A DNA stretch of 64,000 nucleotides from Myxococcaceae bacterium (GTDB taxonomy: Bacteria > Myxococcota_A > Polyangia > Polyangiales > Ga0077539). How positions within the stretch are numbered: the first letter of the stretch is position 1; each line of letters begins with the position of its first letter. The stretch lies in NCBI GenBank assembly GCA_004297725.1, contig SCUS01000136.1:1-64000 (forward strand), given 5' to 3'. The translations under genes were made by a program, and so were the position numbers. The notes beneath the pieces were generated by a model. That model had not been told where the DNA came from, searched no databases, and worked only from the letters and a program-made list of their open reading frames with translations. Below are positions 1-7,328 of this stretch, piece after piece.

Positions 1-224
1 GGGCAGGCCACCGGGGCGAGGCCGCTCGGCGGGCAGACGTAGGTCGACGTCCCGAGCGCGCCGCACGAGCAGGTGCTGCTCATGCCGGGCGTGCAGCGCG
101 CGGGGCCGACGTCGAGCGGCCCCGTGTCGACCATGCCGACGTCCGCGGGCCCCGAGTCGACGGGCGGGGCAGGGTCAGAGCTACAGGCGGCGAGGGCGAG
201 GAGCAGCGGGAGCAGGTGGCGCAT
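1..224 (-). CDS. Putative lipoprotein, N-terminal part only (runs off left edge)
   Basis: The ATG is at 224-222 and the frame stays open to base 1, so only the first 74 or so residues are visible. The start MRHLLPLLLALAAC is a lipoprotein signal with a lipobox ending in Cys14. A spacer of Asp/Pro/Val/Gly follows (PADVGMVDTGPLDVGP), then a Cys-rich stretch (RCTPGMSSTCSCG). The same layout recurs in five or more other genes of this window. Function is unknown. It may be the host gene flanking the integrated element to its right, but no element end was found between them. Confidence 0.72.
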   Translation of the reverse strand, partial: MRHLLPLLLALAACSSDPAPPVDSGPADVGMVDTGPLDVGPARCTPGMSSTCSCGALGTSTYVCPPSGLAPVAC

Positions 225-304
225 CGGGTGGAACGTACGCCGGTGGACGGCGCGACGTCACCGGGGATGGAGGGAGCGTCCGCAGCGCGGACAGCAGGTG
301 GTGC

Positions 305-1294
305 TCAGCCGCTCTTCGGGGGCGCGTCCGTGTTGGCCGCGTCGAGCTCGCTCTCAAGCGCTGGGTCGCTCGCGACGAGCTTGCGCAGCGTGTCGACGGT
401 GATCCCGAGCTTCTTCGCAGCGGCGTTGTTCACGCCGCCTGCGTTGGCGACGGCATGGCGGATCGTTCGTCGGAAGCGGTCCGGTGCCTTCTCGCGCCAT
501 CCCGCGAGGTCCGCTGCCCGAGCGTCCCGGTTGCGCGCCGCCCGGCTCGCGGCCGCGTAGTCGTCGGGGCGGTGCCCGAGGGCAACCAGCGCGTGACGCA
601 CGATCGCGGCGCCGTCGTCGCGGGGCCTCATCGCCGCGAGCACGGCTGGTAGCGCGTGGATCACGAGGGACGTCCCAACCGGGACCTTCGGTCCCCACAA
701 GGCGACCGGGGCGACGTTCAGCAGTACGGCGATGGCGCTGAGCTCTGGCGACCACTGCGGCCGGATCGACACCCCGACGTGGTCGAACCATGCCTGCTGC
801 GCCGCCCTGTCTGCGCCGTACTCCGGCGGCGCGGCGGCGCTCGCGACGATCCGACGGCGCCACGGTGCGAAGCGCGCCGCGAGGTCGCGCGCCTGGTGTA
901 CGACCGCCTCGTCGTCGACGGTGGGAAGGTGCTCCGGGCCGATCGGGCGCGAGGTCGGAGCGCCGGACAAGAGGCACACCTTCGCGTGGTAGCGCGCGGC
1001 CGTCCGTGCCATCCCGAAGGCGACCTCGTCGGCGCTGGCTGGTGTGTCGCTGGTTACGCCAGCGAACAACGCGTGGGCGATGCTCGCTGTTGCGTCGCCA
1101 AGGTCGTCCAGCACCGACACCGCGTATTCGAGGCCGATGCTATCTCGCCCTTCGCGCGCTGCGATGGCGAGGTGAGCCGCCGCGGTGAGCCGCGCGTCGA
1201 GGGCCTGGAGGGCCGACAGGCCGACTCCGACGAACTCGGCTTCGACGGACTCGGGGCCGTTGCCCGCCGCGTCGCTCTTGCGTACGTTCTGCAT
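305..1294 (-). CDS. Hypothetical protein with C-terminal Fis-like helix-turn-helix
   Basis: A protein of 329 residues starting at ATG 1294. I do not recognise the family. The body is Ala/Arg-rich and probably helical. Residues roughly 285-315 (NNAAAKKLGITVDTLRKLV) read as a Fis/NtrC-type helix-turn-helix in which the protein skips along short residues before a recognition helix. It is transcribed away from the small HTH gene at 1465, so the two share a 170-bp divergent intergenic region. A DNA-binding regulator or a replication/partition accessory of the element is possible; this is inference. Confidence 0.55.
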   Translation of the reverse strand: MQNVRKSDAAGNGPESVEAEFVGVGLSALQALDARLTAAAHLAIAAREGRDSIGLEYAVSVLDDLGDATASIAHALFAGVTSDTPASADEVAFGMARTAARYHAKVCLLSGAPTSRPIGPEHLPTVDDEAVVHQARDLAARFAPWRRRIVASAAAPPEYGADRAAQQAWFDHVGVSIRPQWSPELSAIAVLLNVAPVALWGPKVPVGTSLVIHALPAVLAAMRPRDDGAAIVRHALVALGHRPDDYAAASRAARNRDARAADLAGWREKAPDRFRRTIRHAVANAGGVNNAAAKKLGITVDTLRKLVASDPALESELDAANTDAPPKSG

Positions 1295-1464
1295 CGCTCG
1301 CTACTCCGCTCGTCTCGGGGTCGTGGGAAGCGCCTCGCATGGCCTGCCAGCCGTTGCGGGGCGCGCGCGTGTCGAGGGTACACCGGCGCGCCGGCCGGGA
1401 GCAGCTCGCGCCGTCGTCAGCGGGAGGGGATGCGATCGCCACCGGCCGTGACTACAGCTCCGGT

Positions 1465-1794
1465 ATGCTCGCCGCGACGATGGCCACGACCCGCAAGCCC
1501 ACGAAGACCACCACGAAGCCCAGCGCGCGCCCCTCGACGCGGCGGAAGCCGGTCGCGGCGCCGCCCCCGAAGACGTTCGCGGAGGTTGGGCGCGAGGCCG
1601 CTCGGGACGCCCAGCGGAAGGTGTTGCTGGAGGCGTGGGAAGCGCACGCCTGGAACATGACGGCCACCGCCGAGGCGCTATCGATGGGCGATGGGACAGC
1701 GGTGATCCGAGCCCTCAAGGCGCTAGCCCCCGAGGAGTACGAGGCCGCGAAGAAAGACGGGCGCATCTCGCCCGCGAATCGTCGCGAATCGTAG
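1465..1794 (+). CDS. Small basic protein with Fis-type helix-turn-helix
   Basis: A 109-residue protein. The N-terminus is a Thr/Lys/Pro/Arg-rich tail (ATTRKPTKTTTKPS) and the C-terminal half is folded. Residues about 65-95 (WNMTATAEALSMGDGTAVIRALK) resemble the Fis/NtrC DNA-binding helix-turn-helix. ATG 1465 is chosen; ATG 1480 is an equally possible start, and neither has a clear ribosome binding site. It is divergent from the 305-1294 gene, which also ends in a Fis-like HTH. It is likely a transcriptional regulator or nucleoid-type protein of the element. Confidence 0.55.
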   Translation: MLAATMATTRKPTKTTTKPSARPSTRRKPVAAPPPKTFAEVGREAARDAQRKVLLEAWEAHAWNMTATAEALSMGDGTAVIRALKALAPEEYEAAKKDGRISPANRRES

Positions 1795-1806
1795 CCATGA
1801 CGAATC

Positions 1807-1852
1807 TGTCAGCCCTGACAAGGTTGACGGACGTTGCTCGGTTGCGGTAGCT
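1807..1852 (+). promoter_or_regulatory. Candidate operator and promoter ahead of the element operon
   Basis: A perfect inverted repeat TGTCAG-cc-CTGACA occupies 1807-1820. Just downstream is TTGACG (1824-1829) with a weak -10-like GTAGCT after a 17-bp spacer (1847-1852). The next gene begins at 1917. The arrangement suggests a repressible promoter for the rightward gene run, perhaps bound by one of the two nearby HTH proteins. Confidence 0.35.
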
Positions 1853-1916
1853 CCGACTCCAGCGGCGCCTACCGCGCGGGATCACCCCGCCTCGCGCCGC
1901 ACGGGAGAGGTGCGTC

Positions 1917-2297
1917 ATGGCGAGGGCGAACGGGTGCGGCGCGTCGGGTGATGCGGTGGTGTGGTCGGTGGTGCTTGCGCTGGCCCTCGCGGTCGCAGGG
2001 CTCGCCGCGCGGATGCTGGCGCGGGCATCGAGCTCGCGCGCCTCGACGGCCCCCCAGGGCGCCGCGCCGGTGGTGATGGGCGTGGGCCCCGCCGAGGCCC
2101 GCGACGTCGTTGCACACAGCCCGGCGTCGCGCTGCCCCGCCGGTGACCCCGCGCTCGCGCTCCTCGCCTGGCTCGCGGCCCTCGGATGGGTGACCTTCAA
2201 CGGCGCGCCCCCGCGGCGCTGGCCCTGGTGGGATGCGCGCCGGGCGACGGTGTGGGCCGCGACGTTCACCAGCGCGCTGCCCCCGATGCTCCGCTGA
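1917..2297 (+). CDS. Small predicted membrane protein
   Basis: A 126-residue product with a good ribosome binding site (GGAGAGG) about 8 bases before ATG 1917. Residues 13-33 (AVVWSVVLALALAVAGLAARM) form a probable membrane helix, and a second hydrophobic stretch lies near residues 79-92 (ALALLAWLAALGWV). No family is recognised. It is the first gene of the rightward run of the element. Confidence 0.5.
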   Translation: MARANGCGASGDAVVWSVVLALALAVAGLAARMLARASSSRASTAPQGAAPVVMGVGPAEARDVVAHSPASRCPAGDPALALLAWLAALGWVTFNGAPPRRWPWWDARRATVWAATFTSALPPMLR

Positions 2298-2415
2298 CTT
2301 CCCCTCCGGCGCGGGCTGGCACCTGCGCGGGAGGTTCACCCTCGACGCCGCGGCCGTGGGGTCGCTCTGGCGGTGGCGAGGTTCAACCCCGGAGCGGCCC
2401 CGAGGAATCGGGACG

Positions 2416-3306
2416 ATGACGAACACGCCGAAGGGCGCGGGGGCCGACGTGCGCCCGCAGGGCAGAAACGCGAAGGCCCCCGCGACTGGCATCGCGAAGG
2501 CCTCCAGGGGAACCGGGACGGGCACCCACCGGCAGAGTACGCCAGCCGCGAAGAATCCTCCACCAGCAACCCAGCCGATCGGGCGCGAGGCGCTGGCCTT
2601 CCTCTCGGCCGCCGTCGCCCGCGTTGCCGCCGCGCGCCGCGACCTCGACGGCCCCTGGCTGATGGTCGCCGCGTTCCTCTGCGGAGCGGACTGGCTCCGG
2701 GCCCGGCGGCGCGGCCGGGGCGTGCTGCGGGCGCTGGTGTTGCGCGACGTCGTCGAGGCGCGGGACGCCTGGGCGACCGCCAACGTGGAGGAGAAGGGCT
2801 ACCTGCGGCACGCGCTCGACCTCACCCGCGAGTCGATGGCCCAGGGGCTTCGGCTGGGGAGCCGGGCGAACCAGCGCCGCACCCGCCGCGCGCTGCGGCT
2901 GATCGGGCGGAACCACCGCCGCCGCTCGCTCCCGGCGAACTATGACCGGGTGAGCGCGCTCCCTGGCTTCCGCGCGGCCCTCACGACCGCGATGGCTTCG
3001 CTCCCGGTCGTGACGCCGGATTGCTGGAGCCGCGCGACCGGGCTCGCCTGGCCGCGACCGGAGGGCGGGCGGCGGCGCCTGTCTCCGGGCCAGCGGTTCG
3101 CGCAGGTGGCGGACCTCGGCGCGACGTGGTGGCAGGCCTTCGAGGGGCGCCCCGGGAAGCGCTCCCGCGCCCCGGGCTCCTTCGGGAACGACATCATCGA
3201 CCGCGCTCTGGCCTCAGGCATCGGACCGACGATCGAGGACGTGCGGACGTTCTTCCGGATGATCGTCGCCGGGGGTTGGGACGGCATGAAGGGCGGCTCG
3301 CTGTGA
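2416..3306 (+). CDS. Hypothetical element protein, basic
   Basis: A 296-residue protein; ATG 2416 is preferred over upstream in-frame starts because those overlap the previous gene and lack a binding site. The centre is very Arg-rich (SRANQRRTRRALRLIGRNHRR), suggesting nucleic-acid contact. The C-terminal third is Trp/Gly-rich (DLGATWWQAFEGRPG) with no recognised motif. The stop overlaps the GTG of the next gene (GTGA), so the two are probably translated together. Confidence 0.55.
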   Translation: MTNTPKGAGADVRPQGRNAKAPATGIAKASRGTGTGTHRQSTPAAKNPPPATQPIGREALAFLSAAVARVAAARRDLDGPWLMVAAFLCGADWLRARRRGRGVLRALVLRDVVEARDAWATANVEEKGYLRHALDLTRESMAQGLRLGSRANQRRTRRALRLIGRNHRRRSLPANYDRVSALPGFRAALTTAMASLPVVTPDCWSRATGLAWPRPEGGRRRLSPGQRFAQVADLGATWWQAFEGRPGKRSRAPGSFGNDIIDRALASGIGPTIEDVRTFFRMIVAGGWDGMKGGSL

Positions 3307-3635
3307 GCGCCCGCACCACCAGGCCGTCGGAGTGCTCCCCTCGCGCCCTCGCCCGCTTCGCCCGCAAGGTCGACCGCCAGTGGATGAAGGGCGCGCCCGC
3401 CCCGATGCCCAAGCACTGGCGCGACGTCTGCGGCCTCGCGCTGGCGATGGCGCCCCAGAGCGCCGGTGACCCGCTGTTCCACCGCGCGCTTGTCGCGGCG
3501 CTCCGGTTCGCGCTCCCTCGCCGGGAGGAGTTGTCCGCCTCCGTCGACGTCTGGGCCCGCGACCCGCGCAACCTCGCCGCGCTCGCGGTGGACCTGCTGC
3601 CGGTGATCCGCACGCACGCCCGGAGGCCCGCGTGA
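3303..3635 (+). CDS. Hypothetical element protein
   Basis: A 110-residue protein starting at GTG 3303, which overlaps the stop of the preceding gene by 4 bases. It is basic and probably all-helical (RALARFARKVDRQWMKG...). No family is recognised. It ends in a 4-base overlap with the next GTG, so it sits inside a translationally coupled series of at least three genes. Confidence 0.5.
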   Translation: MSARTTRPSECSPRALARFARKVDRQWMKGAPAPMPKHWRDVCGLALAMAPQSAGDPLFHRALVAALRFALPRREELSASVDVWARDPRNLAALAVDLLPVIRTHARRPA

Positions 3636-3919
3636 GCCGCCCCCGCTTCCTCGGGCTCCTCGGAGAGCGCCCGGTGTTCCGCTTCGACAGCGCCCACGAC
3701 CTGCTCCGGGTGTGGCCGAAGGCGGTGCAGAGCCACCCCGGGCCGTTCGCGCCGGGCCTCTACATGGTGTTGCCCGGCACCGTCATTCGCATCCCCGATG
3801 GCTTCGGCGCGCAGCTCGGGGCCGATCGGGTGCGCGCCGCCTGCAGCACGCCCCGGCTCGCGCGGTCGCTCTCGGTCGCTCCACGCGCGAGCGGCCCCAC
3901 GAGACACCCTGTGGCGTGA
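3632..3919 (+). CDS. Hypothetical element protein
   Basis: A 95-residue product starting at GTG 3632 (GTGA overlap with the previous stop). The first 70 residues look folded (FRFDSAHDLLRVWPKAVQSH, then LYMVLPGTVIRIP) and the tail is Arg/Ser-rich. No family is recognised. Its end is followed directly by the palindrome block at 3938. Confidence 0.45.
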   Translation: MSRPRFLGLLGERPVFRFDSAHDLLRVWPKAVQSHPGPFAPGLYMVLPGTVIRIPDGFGAQLGADRVRAACSTPRLARSLSVAPRASGPTRHPVA

Positions 3920-3937
3920 GAGTGGACCGCCGCGGAG

Positions 3938-4011
3938 CGAACACACCGCCCCGTGTTCGCTGGCGAACACGAGCCCCCGTGTTCGCACGCGAACACACCG
4001 CCCCGTGTTCG
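3938..4011. repeat. Three palindromes at exact 26-bp period
   Basis: CGAACAC and GTGTTCG half-sites pair as CGAACAC-N8-GTGTTCG at 3938-3959, 3964-3985 and 3990-4011, so each unit begins 26 bp after the last. Spacers are accgcccc, gagccccc and accgcccc. Neighbouring units also pair as GTGTTCG-N4-CGAACAC. The block lies in non-coding DNA just upstream of a small gene at 4073 and is followed by a T-rich stretch (gttttt, 4021-4026). It could be an operator array, a replication-initiator (iteron) array, or a set of RNA hairpins. Confidence 0.85.
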
Positions 4012-4072
4012 AAATGCCTTGTTTTTAAGTGTTTCGTTGCGTCGGTGCACGTCTCAAGGGAGAACCGCACCC

Positions 4073-4261
4073 ATGCGGAACGGAACCGGCCTCACGCCCC
4101 ACCAGATCCGGCAGCTCTGTGTGGCAACCGCCCTCGACGACCGCCCGGTCGTCAACGTGCTGTTGGGTCGCAAGGTCCGGCCGTCGACGCTGCTCCTGGT
4201 CACCCGCGCGGCGCGGGAGCTCGGGATCGCCCTCCCCACCCTGGAGACCGCCGCGACCTGA
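4073..4261 (+). CDS. Small HTH-like protein of the element
   Basis: A 62-residue protein starting at ATG 4073. The order of helices (LTPHQIRQLCVATALDDRPVVNVLLG then RPSTLLLVTRAARELGI) resembles the short XRE/Lambda-repressor-type DNA-binding fold. It is the first gene after the 26-bp palindrome array, so it is the best nearby candidate for the protein that binds that array, for example as an autoregulator. The family assignment is tentative. Confidence 0.5.
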   Translation: MRNGTGLTPHQIRQLCVATALDDRPVVNVLLGRKVRPSTLLLVTRAARELGIALPTLETAAT

Positions 4262-4313
4262 AACGAGACGCGGCCGGGGGCGCCACACCCACCGGCCGCA
4301 GAGAGACTCGACG

Positions 4314-4502
4314 ATGACCACGAAGCTACGCCGCGGCCCCAAGGGCCGCAAGGCGGGGGTGCGCTTGTGCCTCTCGCCGGACAACCAGGTGCGTTCGATG
4401 CCGCTGCGCGCGGTGCTCCCTGGCGCCCGCGCCGGTCTCACGGTGCGCGGCCCCGGGGCGCTGGAGTGGTTGGCCTTCCTCGAGGGGAGGCCCTCCCGAT
4501 GA
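4314..4502 (+). CDS. Hypothetical small element protein
   Basis: A 62-residue basic protein starting at ATG 4314, with no recognised domain (KLRRGPKGRKAGVRLCLSPD at the N-terminus). It lies 52 bases after the small HTH-like gene and ends in an ATGA overlap with the next gene at 4499. Confidence 0.45.
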   Translation: MTTKLRRGPKGRKAGVRLCLSPDNQVRSMPLRAVLPGARAGLTVRGPGALEWLAFLEGRPSR

Positions 4503-4897
4503 ACCGCCAGCAACGCAGGGCCGCGGCTCGCGACGCCGCCCGCAACCAGCTGCAACCGCCCGCCGCGGCCGACGCGCTGGCCCGGTGCAAGGCCATCGGC
4601 GCCGAGGTGCGCGAAGCCATCCAAGCGGCGCTCGCCGCTGGCGCGGACCCCGCGGACATCGCTGCGACGATCGACGACGGCGGGCGCGACCTGGTGGTGT
4701 GCGTCGAGTCGCGCCGCGCCCTCGTCGCGGAGATGGAGCACGACGGGGCGGCCGGCGCGGCCGGGCTGGTCGACCTCGCGGCGCGACTGCGCGCCTTCGG
4801 GCCGTCCGCGTGGTTCCCGGTGGTGTACGCCGGGCCCAGCGGGACGGGACTGACGGCCATCCGGTTCCACCTGCTCTCCCCTGGTGGTGACGCATGA
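4499..4897 (+). CDS. Hypothetical element protein
   Basis: A 132-residue protein whose ATG overlaps the previous stop (ATGA). It begins with a Gln/Arg/Ala-rich helix (MNRQQRRAAARDAARNQLQ), common in small phage proteins, and continues with an acidic helical part. No family is recognised. It ends in another ATGA overlap with the next gene. Confidence 0.5.
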   Translation: MNRQQRRAAARDAARNQLQPPAAADALARCKAIGAEVREAIQAALAAGADPADIAATIDDGGRDLVVCVESRRALVAEMEHDGAAGAAGLVDLAARLRAFGPSAWFPVVYAGPSGTGLTAIRFHLLSPGGDA

Positions 4898-5205
4898 GCC
4901 GCCGCACCGCGAGGGAGGAGCAGCTGCAGGCGGCCCACGCGGCGCTGTTGCGTCGAAGCCTCGCGACGCTGCGGGCGTCGCAGCGGGGCCCTGCGCTCCC
5001 TCCGCAGCCCTCGGCGGAAGACCGGGCGCTGGCCGCTCTCGCCACGCCGGCCGAGCGCGCCCGGGTCGACGTGCTGTTGCGGGAGGCCGGGTTCACGACC
5101 GGCGACCTGGCGCGCGCCGATGCGCTCCGGCCGCAGCCGGACAACGACCCCGTCGACGACCTCACCCGGCGGCGCGCGCGCCAGCTGCGAGGGGGCAGAC
5201 CGTGA
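4894..5205 (+). CDS. Hypothetical element protein
   Basis: A 103-residue, charged, probably helical protein beginning MSRRTAREEQLQAAHAALL. ATG 4894 overlaps the upstream stop and the stop overlaps the GTG at 5202, so it belongs to the coupled series. No recognised domain. Confidence 0.5.
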   Translation: MSRRTAREEQLQAAHAALLRRSLATLRASQRGPALPPQPSAEDRALAALATPAERARVDVLLREAGFTTGDLARADALRPQPDNDPVDDLTRRRARQLRGGRP

Positions 5206-5378
5206 CCGGCGAGGTCACGAGCTCGCCGCGCTGCTGTTGCCCCAGGTGCCACCGGGCCGCGGACCCGTCGCCGGTCGTCGAGCTCCGCCCCCGGTGCGCG
5301 CTCTGTCGACGGTGCGGGTGCACGTCGAAGGCGTCGAGCTGCGCGCCCCCGGCTGGAGGTGACCCGTGGGCCGCTTGA
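5202..5378 (+). CDS. Small Cys-rich zinc-ribbon-like protein
   Basis: A 58-residue product starting at GTG 5202, in a 4-base overlap with the previous stop. It holds two CxxC pairs, CPRC near residue 13 and CALC near residue 33, followed by more Cys (CRRCGC), which is the spacing of a zinc ribbon. The zinc site suggests DNA, RNA or protein binding. The stop overlaps the start of the J-domain gene by 13 bases. Confidence 0.45.
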   Translation: MTGEVTSSPRCCCPRCHRAADPSPVVELRPRCALCRRCGCTSKASSCAPPAGGDPWAA

Positions 5379-5932
5379 ACGACGCTCCCTCGCGCCTCTG
5401 GCATGAGGCGCACCCGGGCCGCCTGGGGTCGACGCTCGCGCCTTGCTGGCACCCGGTGGTGAAGGCGACGGAGCAGTTCCTCTACGTCGCGGCGCACTGC
5501 GGCACCCTCCCCGGTAGGAAGACGACGCGCATCCGCCGGGACGAGCTCGCGGCGGGCGTAGGTGTCGACGCGTGGGTCTGCGATCGCGACGCCGGCGGGG
5601 CCTTCACGGCGGCTGCCTGGTTCTTCGAGGGGGCCGTGCCGCCGTCGCCGATCCGGCCGCCCGGGTGGCTCCGCGCTCGACGTCGTGCGGAGGCCGATGC
5701 CGCCCGCGTCGAAGAGCCCGCGCGCCCGCCGTACTACACCCCTCCGGAGGTGCGGCGCGCCGACGCGGCGGACCTCGCGGCCCTCGGGCTGAGGAAGCGC
5801 CCCGATGCCGCTGGGCTTCAGCGTGCGTGGCGCGAGACGGCGAAGCGCGTCCACCCGGACGCTGGCGGGACTGATGCTGCCTTCGTCGCGGCGCGAGCGG
5901 CCTACGAGCGGCTGCGGGCGGTGTGCACGTGA
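5366..5932 (+). CDS. J-domain (DnaJ-like) protein of the element
   Basis: A 188-residue protein with a GTG start at 5366. The last 50 residues match a J domain: helix II (LQRAWRETAKRV), the invariant His-Pro-Asp at about 163-165 in VHPDAGG, then helix III (FVAARAAYERLRA). J domains stimulate the ATPase of DnaK. The first 130 residues are unrecognised (HPVVKATEQFLYVAAHCGTL). The zinc and Gly/Phe regions of full DnaJ are absent, so it is a co-chaperone adaptor rather than a full DnaJ. By analogy with phage replication it may recruit host DnaK to remodel the element's replication complex; that role is inference. Confidence 0.65.
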   Translation: MGRLNDAPSRLWHEAHPGRLGSTLAPCWHPVVKATEQFLYVAAHCGTLPGRKTTRIRRDELAAGVGVDAWVCDRDAGGAFTAAAWFFEGAVPPSPIRPPGWLRARRRAEADAARVEEPARPPYYTPPEVRRADAADLAALGLRKRPDAAGLQRAWRETAKRVHPDAGGTDAAFVAARAAYERLRAVCT

Positions 5933-6294
5933 CGGCCGCACACCAGCGGGGCGCACGGCGCGAGCGGCAGACCGCGGCGCTGGTCGACGGCGTCCGGGTG
6001 GTCCGCCCTCGCGGCGAGTCCGCCCCCGACGTCGAGCCGGTGACGCTCCCCTCCGGGGTGGTGATTCTCCCGGAGTCCAAGGCCCGGCGGAAGCCGCTCG
6101 CGACCGCGGAGCGCTGGCTCCGTCAGGCGGAGGGCTACCTCCCGGGCGCCGCGGGGGTGGTGTTCGTCTACGCCACTGGGCAACGCGCGGCCGATGGCCT
6201 GGTGATCCTCCGCGCGAGCGCCTTCCGGCGTATCGCGGGCCTCGAGGCCCCCGACGCGCAACCCCCGCTCCCCTTCGCGAAGGGAGGTCGTTGA
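5929..6294 (+). CDS. Hypothetical element protein
   Basis: A 121-residue protein starting at GTG 5929 in a GTGA overlap with the J-domain gene. It has a basic N-terminus (QRGARRERQTAAL), a beta-like middle (VEPVTLPSGVVILPESKARRK) and a helical end. No family is recognised. Its stop overlaps the TTG proposed as start of the primase-like gene. Confidence 0.5.
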   Translation: MTAAHQRGARRERQTAALVDGVRVVRPRGESAPDVEPVTLPSGVVILPESKARRKPLATAERWLRQAEGYLPGAAGVVFVYATGQRAADGLVILRASAFRRIAGLEAPDAQPPLPFAKGGR

Positions 6295-7328
6295 CCGTGG
6301 GCGCGTTCAAGGATGCGGCGTGCGGCTGGCAACCCGGCGGGCAAGGGTGGGAGAACGTCTCCCCCTACCGCCGCTGCCCCATCTGCGAGGGCCGCAGTTA
6401 CTGCCAGGTGGCGCGCGACGGGCTTACGGTGCTCTGTAAGCGCATCGGCAACGGCGCGCGCCCCAAGGTCAACCGCGATGGGGTCGACTTCTACACGCAC
6501 CACCTCGGCGGGCGCCCCTGGACACCCTCGCCGGAGGCCCCCGCTCCGACGACGGCGCGCGCATCGGTCGACGACTGCGACCGGGCCTATCGGGCCGCGC
6601 TGGCGTCGCTGCGGCTCGACGACTGCGACCGCGGGGCCCTCCGGGCGCGAGGCCTCGACGACGGGGCCATCGACGCGAACGGGTACCGCTCCCTGGGGAT
6701 CACCGGCCGGTCGCGCATCGCCCGGCGCGTCGTCGACGCCGTCGGCGAACACGTCCTGCCGGGGGTGCCTGGTCTCGCGTGGAACACCGGCGACAACGAC
6801 CGGGGATGGTGGACGTTCAAGGGCTCCACCGGGCTGCTGATCCCCGTGCGAGACCTCGCCGGGCGCATCGTCGCGCTGAAGGTCCGCCGCCGGGACGTCG
6901 AGCCCGGGCAGCAGCGCTACCTCTACGTCACCAGCGCGCGCACCGGGGGGCCATCGGCCGCGAGCGTCGTGCACGTCCCGCGGGTCGCGCTCGAGCTGCG
7001 CCACCGGCCGCTGGTGATCACCGAAGGGGAGTTGAAGGCGGACGTCTCGACCGCGCTGTGCGACCGGCCGGTGGTCTCGCTCCCTGGTGTCGGAGCGTGG
7101 CGCATGGCGCTCGACGTGGTGGACGCCTGGGGCGCGCCGGAGGTGGCCGTCGCCTTCGACGCGGACGCGCGGAGCAACCGCAACGTGGCTCGCGCCCTGG
7201 TGTGCCTGGTCGACGCTCTGCGCGCCTCCGGGCGTCGCGTGTCGACGTGGCGATGGGATGGCCCCGCGAAGGGGCTCGACGATTACCTGAGCGCCAAGCG
7301 GCGCGGAGAGACGAACCATGCAGGTTGA
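6291..7328 (+). CDS. Primase-like protein: zinc finger plus TOPRIM (DUF3854-like)
   Basis: A 345-residue protein. The start is TTG 6291 (TTGA overlap with the upstream stop) or GTG 6297. Residues about 25-45 carry a zinc-finger pair (RRCPICEGRSYC ... VLCK), as in primase N-termini. Residues about 240-300 have the TOPRIM signature: the Glu in VITEGELKADV and the DxD in VAFDADARSN. This layout matches phage/plasmid primase-like proteins with a DUF3854 TOPRIM domain, which make RNA primers for replication. It overlaps the helicase-like gene by 11 bases, so the two are probably made together. Confidence 0.72.
   Translation: MTVGAFKDAACGWQPGGQGWENVSPYRRCPICEGRSYCQVARDGLTVLCKRIGNGARPKVNRDGVDFYTHHLGGRPWTPSPEAPAPTTARASVDDCDRAYRAALASLRLDDCDRGALRARGLDDGAIDANGYRSLGITGRSRIARRVVDAVGEHVLPGVPGLAWNTGDNDRGWWTFKGSTGLLIPVRDLAGRIVALKVRRRDVEPGQQRYLYVTSARTGGPSAASVVHVPRVALELRHRPLVITEGELKADVSTALCDRPVVSLPGVGAWRMALDVVDAWGAPEVAVAFDADARSNRNVARALVCLVDALRASGRRVSTWRWDGPAKGLDDYLSAKRRGETNHAG

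Noticed and set aside
304-305. A left attachment site near the lipoprotein gene
   Set aside because: Bases 1-304 were compared by eye with the tRNA-Arg 3' end and show no matching stretch, so no attL is called.
3783-4070. Minus-strand frames reading repeated EHGAVCSxANTG-like peptides
   Set aside because: These only reflect translation of the 26-bp palindrome array; no start site or homology supports a gene.
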